From: UCB3 sp964415605
GTDB taxonomy: Bacteria; Chloroflexota; Anaerolineae; Epilineales; Epilineaceae
Length of the DNA: 12,482 nucleotides
Assembly: GCA_964415605.1 (NCBI GenBank)
Contig: CAYQBA010000141.1
Coordinates: 1-12,482, forward strand
Direction: 5' to 3'
Below, piece after piece: positions 1-6,628 of the stretch. Both the position numbers and the translations under genes were made by a program. The notes beneath the pieces were generated by a model. It searched no databases and had not been told where the DNA came from. It saw only the letters and a program-made list of their open reading frames with translations. How positions within the stretch are numbered: the stretch's first letter is position 1; every line of letters starts with the position of its first letter.

Positions 1-2930
1 GCGTCGCGCAGCACGGCCTGGAAACGGCCGTCGAAGCGCGCGCCGGCCCGGGCCGTGGCGCGCGGGCCCCCGGCGTCGCGCAGCTCGGCCGTCACCGCCC
101 CGCCCGGGCGCGCGAAGCCGCACACGTTGGGACCGCCGATCTCCGCCCGGAGCTGCGGCACGTAGTGCGTGCGGCGCGCCACGTGGCCTTCCGGCAGGTG
201 GTACTGGGCGGCGATGGCCGTGCCGGGCGCCACGTCCCAGCGCGGCACGAAGTCGGCCGCCCACGCGCCGTCGGCGGCGATCGCCGGCCACGCCTGCGAC
301 AGCGAGAAGCCCGCGCCGGCGCGGCCGGCCAGCACCACCAGCCGCCCGCCCGGGGTGGCGCGCCCCGCCACGCGGTCGGCGGCCGCGTCGGCCGTGATCG
401 ACAGCTCGGGCACCGTCATCTCGAGCGGCGCGCCGCCCTGGCGGGTGATGAGGATCACCGCCAGCCGATCGCCCGCCTGGAGCGGCACCGGCGCGCCGGC
501 CGCGTCGACGAGCCGGGCATCCAGGATGCCGTCGGGGGCCGACACGCCGGTCGCGGTGGCGAAGACGCTGCCGCCGCGGCGGGCTTCGAGGCGAAAGCGC
601 GTGTTCGGCCAGACCGTGCCGCCCAGCCGGCTGGCGTCGAGGTCGAGCGTCAGGCCCGGGACGGTGACGGTGCGCGCGACGCTGTGCCCGCCGGCATCGA
701 GGGCGAGGCTGACGGTGTCGTTGTAGCGCAGGTCGGGCTGGCCGGCGAACGCGTGGCTGAAGGCGCCGCTGGCATCGGCCACGACGTTGACCGTGGCGCG
801 CCCGCCGCCGAACGGCACGGCCTGGATGGCCACGGCGCGGCCGGGCTCGGTGTGGCCGGTGACCAGGTCCGACTCGACGATCACGGTGCCGTCGAGCACC
901 GGAACCCGCACCTCGGCGGTCTCGCCGCCGCTGGTGAGGCGCACGGTGTCGCCGGGTTGGACGGGCACGCCCTCGCCCGCGATGTCCTCGAAGCGCAGGA
1001 AGAAGCTTCCGGACTGCGGCGCGAACGTCTCGGCGCCGGCGAAGCCCAGCCCGGCGTAGTCCGGCACGACCGTCGCGGCTTCGGCCACCACGGCCCCGTC
1101 GGGCGCGGTCAGCCGCGCCGTGAGCCGCAGGCCCGGCGCGGCAGTGCCGCCGAGCCCTGGCGCGCCGACCTGCACCGCCAGGCGCGGCGCCGACCACGGC
1201 GTGAAGAAGGTGTGCCCGCGCCGGTCGACCGCCGTCACCTGCCCGAGCGCGCCGGCGGCGATGTCCAGCCGCCCCCCGAATTCCGCGGTGTACAGCCCGG
1301 ACGCGTCGGCCGTGGTCTCGACGACGGCCTCGCCCGCGCCCGGAGTGGATCCGGTGACGCGCAGCCGCGTGCCCGCCGGGGCTGTCCCGCGCACCGTGTC
1401 CGCCGCCGCATCGGAGATGGCCGTCAGCTCCGGCACCGTCAAGACGAGGGGGTCGCCGGCCGTGGTCTCCACGGCGACGCGGTCGCCAGGCGCGGTGGGC
1501 AGCGCGTCGCCGCCGAACACAAAACCGCCCCCGACCGACGGCGGGCGGTGCTGGACGGCAAACGCACCGTCGGCGCCGGCCACCGTCGTCTGTCGGCTGC
1601 GCACCTCGCCCGCGGGCGTGCTGAGCGTGACGGTGATCGCCCGGCCGGGCTCGGCCAGCCCGCCGAGGCGCGCCACCCCGACGCCGACCTCGACCACCGG
1701 GATGACCGCGAGCGCGCCGGCGCGCAGGCCCTCCGGCGGCGCGGGCGTCCACCACGCCGTCACCCGCCAGCCAGGCGCGAGGTCGGCCAGCCCGGCGAAG
1801 CTGGCCGTGAAGCGCCCGTCGGTGCCGGCCGTGGCGTCGACCGTGGCCGCGCCGCCCCACACCGAGCCCGCCACCAGGCGCAGCGCCGCGCCGGCCGGCG
1901 CGCGCCCGGACACGCCGTCGGCACCGGGATCGATGGCCAGCGTGATCTCCGGCACGCTGACCACGACCGCGCGGTTGGCCGCCAGCGGGCCGCCTGCCTG
2001 GGTCAGCGTCACCCGATCGCCGGGCTGGATGCGATGGGGGGGCGGCGCCTGCCCGGGGCCGGCAGGGCCGACCGGCCCGAAGGCGCCCCCGCCGAGCACC
2101 AGCGACCAGCGGCCGTCGCCGGTCACCGGCTCGGGGCCGAAAGTGAGCGTCTGGCCCGCCGGCGTCTCGATCGTGATGCCGACCCGCGTGCCCGGGGACG
2201 CCGTCCCGCGCGCCTCGCTCGCGCCGAGCGTGACGGCGCCGGAGAGCGTCCGCGCGTGGGCGTGGAACCGCACGCCGTCGCCGAGGTCGACGTGCGCCGC
2301 CGCGGCCACGGCGGACCCCGTTCCGAGGTCGACCGCCGGCCCCAGGTCGAGCACCCACCGGCCGTCGGCGCCCACGGTGACGTCGCGGCCGCGCGGCGGG
2401 TCCGACCCGAGCAACACGTCGACGTGCAGCACCGCCCCGGCCGGGCCAGTGCCGGCGATGCGGTCGTTGGCGACGTCGACGTCGGCGGTGAGGTCGGGGA
2501 CCTCGATGCGGCGCGGCGCGGCGCCGGCCTGCAGCACGCGCAAGACGTCGCCGGGCTCGAGCACCGTCGCCGGCCCGCCAAACCGCACGATGGCGACGTT
2601 GCCGCCGCTGAGGACGTAGCTGCCGAACGCGATGGGCGCCACGCCGTCGTCGCCCGCCACGGCCGCACTCGACGCCTTCTCCTCGCCCGCCGCGTTGACC
2701 AAGTCCACCAGCACCTGCGTGCCGGGCGCCGTCCGGACGGTCAGGCCGTCGGCGTGGACGGTGGCCTCGATCACGGGCACCGCCGGGTTGACCTGGGCCG
2801 GTGCGGCCGGCGCGGCGCGCACGCCCGGGACGTCGGCCATCGGCCCGAGGTCGCCGGGCACCGGCGGCCGCGCGACGGCGGCGAGGCAAAGGGCCAGGCA
2901 CACGGACAGGGCAGGGAGCAGGCGATGCAT
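1..2930 (-). CDS. Secreted protein of tandem Ig-like repeats (C-terminal part lies beyond the left edge)
   Basis: One uninterrupted minus-strand frame runs from an ATG at 2930 to the window edge, giving 976 residues without a stop. A GAGGAG ribosome-binding site lies 9 nt upstream (2940-2945). The N-terminus (MHRLLPALSVCLALCLAAVA) is a signal peptide with likely cleavage after AVA, so the protein is exported. No lipobox fits: both Cys are preceded by V or L. The rest is Gly/Ala/Val/Asp-rich beta-type sequence in repeated units. Each unit opens with a VPEL/VPDL-like strand, then a D-x-V-x-G-x-x-P-x-G motif, an ADG/DASG turn before an aromatic, and a PGD-x-V strand. Unit starts lie near 2495, 1950, 1430, 895 and 408, so units are about 160-180 residues. 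This is the style of bacterial Ig-like (Big) domains in adhesins and surface stalks. No catalytic motif is visible. Family assignment is inference from the pattern; exact function is unknown. It is divergent from the cyclase-NACHT gene. Confidence 0.82.
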   Translation of the reverse strand, partial: MHRLLPALSVCLALCLAAVARPPVPGDLGPMADVPGVRAAPAAPAQVNPAVPVIEATVHADGLTVRTAPGTQVLVDLVNAAGEEKASSAAVAGDDGVAPIAFGSYVLSGGNVAIVRFGGPATVLEPGDVLRVLQAGAAPRRIEVPDLTADVDVANDRIAGTGPAGAVLHVDVLLGSDPPRGRDVTVGADGRWVLDLGPAVDLGTGSAVAAAAHVDLGDGVRFHAHARTLSGAVTLGASEARGTASPGTRVGITIETPAGQTLTFGPEPVTGDGRWSLVLGGGAFGPVGPAGPGQAPPPHRIQPGDRVTLTQAGGPLAANRAVVVSVPEITLAIDPGADGVSGRAPAGAALRLVAGSVWGGAATVDATAGTDGRFTASFAGLADLAPGWRVTAWWTPAPPEGLRAGALAVIPVVEVGVGVARLGGLAEPGRAITVTLSTPAGEVRSRQTTVAGADGAFAVQHRPPSVGGGFVFGGDALPTAPGDRVAVETTAGDPLVLTVPELTAISDAAADTVRGTAPAGTRLRVTGSTPGAGEAVVETTADASGLYTAEFGGRLDIAAGALGQVTAVDRRGHTFFTPWSAPRLAVQVGAPGLGGTAAPGLRLTARLTAPDGAVVAEAATVVPDYAGLGFAGAETFAPQSGSFFLRFEDIAGEGVPVQPGDTVRLTSGGETAEVRVPVLDGTVIVESDLVTGHTEPGRAVAIQAVPFGGGRATVNVVADASGAFSHAFAGQPDLRYNDTVSLALDAGGHSVARTVTVPGLTLDLDASRLGGTVWPNTRFRLEARRGGSVFATATGVSAPDGILDARLVDAAGAPVPLQAGDRLAVILITRQGGAPLEMTVPELSITADAAADRVAGRATPGGRLVVLAGRAGAGFSLSQAWPAIAADGAWAADFVPRWDVAPGTAIAAQYHLPEGHVARRTHYVPQLRAEIGGPNVCGFARPGGAVTAELRDAGGPRATARAGARFDGRFQAVLRD

Positions 2931-2939
2931 GGTGGGGGA

Positions 2940-2945
2940 CTCCTC
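2940..2945 (-). promoter_or_regulatory. Ribosome-binding site for the Ig-repeat gene
   Basis: GAGGAG on the minus strand, 9 nt upstream of the ATG at 2930. It supports that start, and the signal peptide follows immediately. Confidence 0.6.
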
Positions 2946-3116
2946 GAGGGGTAGGGTGGCTGCTTGGCGCCCGACACGTCAGGGTCGATGCGGCGCGCCA
3001 TCGAGCGTGGATTCTACGCATCGCGTGTTCATGACCGATTGCCGACGTGTTCAGGTATCGCAACACGGTCGCGCTGCGCGCGGGGCAAGCCACGGCGGAT
3101 TGGGGGCAATCCGGCC

Positions 3117-3174
3117 GCGGGGCGAGCTGGGCGCGGGTGGGCGCGGGGGTGTCTCCGCGCCCAGCTCGCCCCGC
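3117..3174. repeat. Perfect 20-bp inverted repeat with 18-nt loop
   Basis: The left arm at 3117-3136 (GCGGGGCGAGCTGGGCGCGG) is the exact reverse complement of the right arm at 3155-3174, with an 18-nt spacer. It ends 6 bp before the TACAAT hexamer and 31 bp before the cyclase-NACHT ATG. If transcribed it would form a very stable hairpin; as DNA it could be an operator covering the -35 region. It is not placed as a terminator, because it lies between divergent genes and has no T-tract. What it does is inference; the symmetry itself is read directly. Confidence 0.75.
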
Positions 3175-3180
3175 CTGCGG

Positions 3181-3186
3181 TACAAT
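3181..3186 (+). promoter_or_regulatory. Candidate -10 element for the cyclase-NACHT gene
   Basis: TACAAT matches the -10 consensus at five of six positions and is one of very few AT-containing hexamers in this GC-rich region. Transcription would begin near 3193, giving a leader of about a dozen bases that starts at the Shine-Dalgarno. No -35 match is seen at the right spacing, where the right arm of the inverted repeat lies instead. It is therefore a weak or activator-dependent promoter at best. Confidence 0.3.
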
Positions 3187-3193
3187 CTCCCGC

Positions 3194-3198
3194 GGAGG
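3194..3198 (+). promoter_or_regulatory. Ribosome-binding site deciding the cyclase-NACHT start
   Basis: GGAGG lies 7 nt upstream of the ATG at 3206. It favours that start over the in-frame ATG at 3047, whose 53 extra residues are low-complexity and cross the inverted repeat. Class III cyclase domains of this type usually begin a few residues before the TDIEGST motif, as here. Confidence 0.7.
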
Positions 3199-3205
3199 TC
3201 CCCGC

Positions 3206-6200
3206 ATGTCCCGATTGCCGACCGGCACCGTCACGTTCCTGTTCACCGATATCGAAGGCTCGACCGTGCGTTGGGAGCGCCACCCCGACGCCATGCGCGC
3301 GGCGCTGGCGCGCCACGACGACCTCCTGCGCGTGGCTGTCGAGTCGCACGGCGGCCACGTCTTCAAGACGGTCGGCGACGCCTTTTGCGCGGTCTTCGCC
3401 ACCGCGGCGGGCGGGCTGGCGGCCGCGGTCGCCGCTCAGCGCGCCGTGATGGCCGAGGACTGGTCGGCCTTCGGGACCGGCTTCACGCCGCTCGCGATCC
3501 GGATGGCGCTGCACACCGGCGAGGCCGAGGAGCGGGGCGGCGACTACTTTGGGTTGCAGGTCAACCGGGTGGCCCGCATCGAGGCCGCGGCGCACGGGGG
3601 GCAGGTGCTGGTGTCCAACGCGACGTACCTCCTCATCCGCGACCAGCTGCCCGAAGGGTGCGATCTGCGCGACCTCGGCGAGCACCGGCTGAAGGATCTG
3701 CGGAATACCGAGCGCCTCTTCCAGGTGGTCGGCGCCGGGCTGCCGGACGTGGCGGCGCCGCCGGCGACCGTCGACGTGCTCCACCCGCGCGAGCGCGTGG
3801 TCGTGCGCGAGGCCGAGCCGGGCGAGTCGGGCGGGCACGCCCGCCGCGCCGAGGGGCTGTGGGCGAGCCTCGAGGCGGCGATCCTCGGCGAGGGCGGCGC
3901 CGACGCCACGCTGACTCTGACGCCGGCCGAGGCGGCGGCGCTGGCGCGGCACGCGCCGGCGACGTGGCGCGAGTGGCGGCTCGGCCGGGTGGCCGAGTGG
4001 AGCCAGCCCCGCTACCGGTTGGACGGCCGGTTCGTGGGGTTGACGCTGCTCGTGGACCAGGGCGAGGCGTCGGAGCAGGGGCGGTGGCGGGCGGGCGACG
4101 AGCGCTTCGAGGGCCTGGCCGCGCTCCTGGACCACGTGCCCGACCCGGCCGTGGTGGTGCTCGGCGCGCCGGGCAGCGGCAAGAGCACGCTCCTGCGGCA
4201 TCTCGAGCTCGACCTGGCCATCGAGGGGCTGCGCGGGGCGGGGAACCCGCGCGTGACGTTCTTCGTGCCGCTGAGCACCTACGTGCCGCCGCGCCCGGGG
4301 GCGGCGATGCCGGACCCGGGCGAGTGGCTGGCCGCGCAGTGGGCGGCGCGCTACCCGGCCCTGCCGGCGCTCGACGATCTCCTCGCCGAAGGCCGGATGA
4401 CGCTGCTCCTGGATGCCCTCAACGAGATGCCGGCGGGCAGCGAGGCCGAGCTGCGCGGGCACGTCCAGCTCTGGAAGGCGTGGCTGCACCACCTGGTGGC
4501 GGTGCGGCCGGGGAACCGCGTGGTGTTCAGCTGCCGGAGCCTGGACTACAGCCAGCCGCTCTCGACGCCCGAGCTGCGGGTGCCTCAGATCCGGATCGAG
4601 CCGCTCTCCGATGCCCAGGTGCGCGACTTCCTGCGGCTGCACAGCCCCGGCCGGCGGCGCGAGATCTGGAAGGCCCTGGCGGGCAGCCCCCAGCTCGAGG
4701 TCGTGCGCAGCCCGTACTTCCTGGCGCTCCTGGTGGAGCAGGTGGAGGCCACGGGCGAGCTGCCGGCGGGCCGGGCGGGGCTGTTCACGGGTTTCGTGCG
4801 GCAGGCCTTGCGGCGCGAGGTCGAGCGCGGAAGCCCGCTCTTCGCGCCGGGCGTGCTGCTCGAGGGGCGCGACCTCCGGCGCATCACGGGCTGGCAGTGG
4901 CGGGGGGCGTACGACCTGCCGGAGCGCGGGCCGCTCCTGCCGAAGCTGGCGGCGCTGGCCGACGGCATGCAGCGCGCGGCGGGCGGCGGCGCGTCGCAGG
5001 TGCGGCTGGACGTCGACGCGGCGCTCGACCTCCTCGACACCGACGCCGACGAGGCGATCGTGGCGGCGGGCTCGGCGCTGGCGGTGCTGGACGAGGACCA
5101 GGCGGCGGGGGCGGTGATGTACGCGCACCAGCTCGTGCAGGAGTACTTCGCCGCGCGGGTGCTGGCCCAGGCGCCGGACCCCGGGCTGGTGCGCGTGCCG
5201 TGGCGGGCGGACGAGGTCCGGCCGTGCGTCCGCGAGGTCCTGGCGGGGCTGGACCCGGCGGACACGCTGCCGCCGCTGCCGGGCACGGGCTGGGAGGAGA
5301 CGACGGTGCTGGCGACGGTGATGGCGGACGACCCGAACGCCTTCCTGCGCGGCGTGATGGGCGCGAACCTGGCGCTGGCGGGACGGGCGGCGGCGGAGCC
5401 GGAGCTGCGGGGCCGGCTGGACCCGGCGCTGGTGGGCGATCTCCGCGCGGCGCTGGCGCGGCGGTGCGAGGACGCGGCGGCGGACCTGCGCGACCGGATC
5501 GCGTGCGGCTTCGCGCTCGGCGATCTGGGCGACCCGCGGCTGGAGCGGCGAACAGGCCCCCACGGCCCCCACCTCGTGCCGCCGTGGGTGGCGATTCCGG
5601 GCGGGTCCTACCCGATGGGCGACGACGAGCCGCTGTACCTGCCGGACCAGGACGCGTGGGACCGCTCGCACACGCCGCGCCACACGGTGACGGTCGCGGC
5701 GTTCGGCATCTCGCGGTTCCCGGTGACCAACGCGGAGTGGGCGTGCTTCATGGCGGCGGGCGGCTACGAGGACGAGGCCTGGTGGGACACGCCCGCCGGC
5801 CGGGCCTGGCGGGCGGGGGAGGGGACGGCGGACGGGCCGCGTTGGAACAACCGGTTCTGGTGGCAGCGCTTCCGCGACCGGCCGGAGCTGCTGCGGCAAA
5901 TGGTCGACGACGCGCGGATGCTGCCGGAGGCGGCGGAGCGCTGGCAGCGCTGGGTGACGCTGGGGGAGGATGCGTTCGAGGCGGAGCTGCGGGCGATGTT
6001 CCCGGGCGGGCGCCATACGGAGCCGCTGTACTGGCAGGAGCCGCGCTTCAACCGGCCAAACCAGCCGGTGGTGGGGGTGTGCTGGTACGAGCTGCGGGCG
6101 TATGCGGCGTGGCTGTCGGCGCAGCTCGGGCGCCGGGTGCGGCTGCCGTCGGAGGCGGAGTGGGAGGCGGCGGCGCGGGGCGCGGCGGGGCGGGCGTATG

Positions 6201-6589
6201 CGTGCGGCGATGCGCTGGATGCCACGGCGTGCAACGTGGCGACGACGCGGCTGAAGCGGTCGGCGCCGGTGGGGGTGTTCGTCGAGGGCGCGACGCCGGA
6301 GGGGGTGTGCGACCTGACGGGCGGCGTGAGCGAGTGGACGGTGAGCGCGTTCACGAACTGGGTGGAGGACTCGGAGGGTCTGAACCCGCGCTACGGCTAC
6401 CCGTACGCGGCGGACGACGGGCGCGAGGACCCCGACACGGGCACGGACATCTCGCGCGTGGTGCGCGGCGGCTCGTGGAGCCTGGCGCCGGCGTTGGTGC
6501 GCGCGGCGGCGCGCTACGACTACCAGCCGGCCTACCGGGCACGGGACCTCGGCGGCCGGCTGGTCGTGGAGGGTGATGGCGGTGGGTGA
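3206..6589 (+). CDS. Class III nucleotide cyclase - NACHT NTPase - FGE/C-type-lectin-like fusion protein
   Basis: Protein of 1127 residues in three parts. (1) Residues 1-185 form a class III adenylate/guanylate cyclase domain. It has metal-binding Asp15 (in TDIEGST) and Asp58 (in KTVGDAF), adenine-type specificity pair Lys54 and Asp113 (in GDYFG), and transition-state Asn120 and Arg124 (in VNRVARI). All key residues are present, so it is predicted active, probably making cAMP. (2) After a linker (about 250-290, with an REWRLGRVAEW motif) comes a NACHT-type STAND NTPase. Walker A is GAPGSGKST at 320-328, Walker B is LLLDALNE at 400-407, and a HQLVQEYFAA motif lies near 640. A short alpha-helical stretch follows. 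(3) Residues about 792-1122 are an FGE/sulfatase-modifying-factor domain (WVAIPGGSYPMG, LPSEAEWEAAARG, RVVRGGSW at 1084-1091). This fold is often a ligand-binding C-type-lectin module, and the position after RGGSW where true FGEs carry a catalytic Cys reads Ser-Leu. No signal peptide or TM segment, so cytoplasmic. It is probably a sensor-gated cyclase; its ligand is unknown. Confidence 0.93.
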   Translation: MSRLPTGTVTFLFTDIEGSTVRWERHPDAMRAALARHDDLLRVAVESHGGHVFKTVGDAFCAVFATAAGGLAAAVAAQRAVMAEDWSAFGTGFTPLAIRMALHTGEAEERGGDYFGLQVNRVARIEAAAHGGQVLVSNATYLLIRDQLPEGCDLRDLGEHRLKDLRNTERLFQVVGAGLPDVAAPPATVDVLHPRERVVVREAEPGESGGHARRAEGLWASLEAAILGEGGADATLTLTPAEAAALARHAPATWREWRLGRVAEWSQPRYRLDGRFVGLTLLVDQGEASEQGRWRAGDERFEGLAALLDHVPDPAVVVLGAPGSGKSTLLRHLELDLAIEGLRGAGNPRVTFFVPLSTYVPPRPGAAMPDPGEWLAAQWAARYPALPALDDLLAEGRMTLLLDALNEMPAGSEAELRGHVQLWKAWLHHLVAVRPGNRVVFSCRSLDYSQPLSTPELRVPQIRIEPLSDAQVRDFLRLHSPGRRREIWKALAGSPQLEVVRSPYFLALLVEQVEATGELPAGRAGLFTGFVRQALRREVERGSPLFAPGVLLEGRDLRRITGWQWRGAYDLPERGPLLPKLAALADGMQRAAGGGASQVRLDVDAALDLLDTDADEAIVAAGSALAVLDEDQAAGAVMYAHQLVQEYFAARVLAQAPDPGLVRVPWRADEVRPCVREVLAGLDPADTLPPLPGTGWEETTVLATVMADDPNAFLRGVMGANLALAGRAAAEPELRGRLDPALVGDLRAALARRCEDAAADLRDRIACGFALGDLGDPRLERRTGPHGPHLVPPWVAIPGGSYPMGDDEPLYLPDQDAWDRSHTPRHTVTVAAFGISRFPVTNAEWACFMAAGGYEDEAWWDTPAGRAWRAGEGTADGPRWNNRFWWQRFRDRPELLRQMVDDARMLPEAAERWQRWVTLGEDAFEAELRAMFPGGRHTEPLYWQEPRFNRPNQPVVGVCWYELRAYAAWLSAQLGRRVRLPSEAEWEAAARGAAGRAYACGDALDATACNVATTRLKRSAPVGVFVEGATPEGVCDLTGGVSEWTVSAFTNWVEDSEGLNPRYGYPYAADDGREDPDTGTDISRVVRGGSWSLAPALVRAAARYDYQPAYRARDLGGRLVVEGDGGG

Positions 6590-6594
6590 TGGGC

Positions 6595-6607
6595 GCCGCG
6601 GTGCGGC
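6595..6607. terminator. Weak hairpin between convergent genes
   Basis: Only 39 bp separate the stop codons of the cyclase-NACHT gene and the peptidase gene. GCCGC (6595-6599) and GCGGC (6603-6607) pair across a 3-nt loop. There is no T-tract on either strand, so this is at best a poor intrinsic terminator. Termination here may be Rho-dependent, or transcripts may overlap. Confidence 0.2.
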
Positions 6608-6628
6608 CCGGGGCCGGACGCGCCGCCC

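Larger units (their letters stand above)
2931..3205. other. Divergent intergenic region (275 bp)
   Basis: This stretch separates the Ig-repeat gene (minus) and the cyclase-NACHT gene (plus), so it must hold both promoters unless the genes are transcribed from elsewhere. It contains the two ribosome-binding sites, a perfect 20-bp inverted repeat (3117-3174) and a TACAAT hexamer at 3181-3186. A TAGAAT hexamer on the minus strand (3011-3016) is a possible -10 for the Ig-repeat gene, but no good -35 sits 16-18 bp upstream of it. The frames open through the region give low-complexity Arg/Gly/Ala peptides and are not credible genes. Confidence 0.6.

Noticed and set aside
165..2954. A 929-codon open frame on the plus strand opposite the Ig-repeat gene
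   Set aside because: It is codon-register antisense of the Ig-repeat frame. It is Arg/Gly/His-rich with no domain and exists because GC-rich codons rarely give stops. The minus strand has the signal peptide, ribosome-binding site and repeats.
3047..3205. A 53-residue N-terminal extension of the cyclase-NACHT protein
   Set aside because: It crosses the inverted repeat, is low-complexity, and the ATG at 3206 has a strong GGAGG at ideal spacing.
2632..6576. A 1314-codon plus-strand frame and a ~995-codon minus-strand frame overlapping the cyclase-NACHT gene
   Set aside because: Both are low-complexity Arg/Gly/Ala or Arg/Pro/His translations lacking motifs. The accepted frame carries intact cyclase, NACHT and FGE signatures end to end.
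6400..6589. Diversity-generating retroelement variable region at the end of the FGE-like domain
   Set aside because: No Asn-codon-rich patch, no duplicated template repeat and no reverse transcriptase in the window; kept only as something to check elsewhere in the genome.
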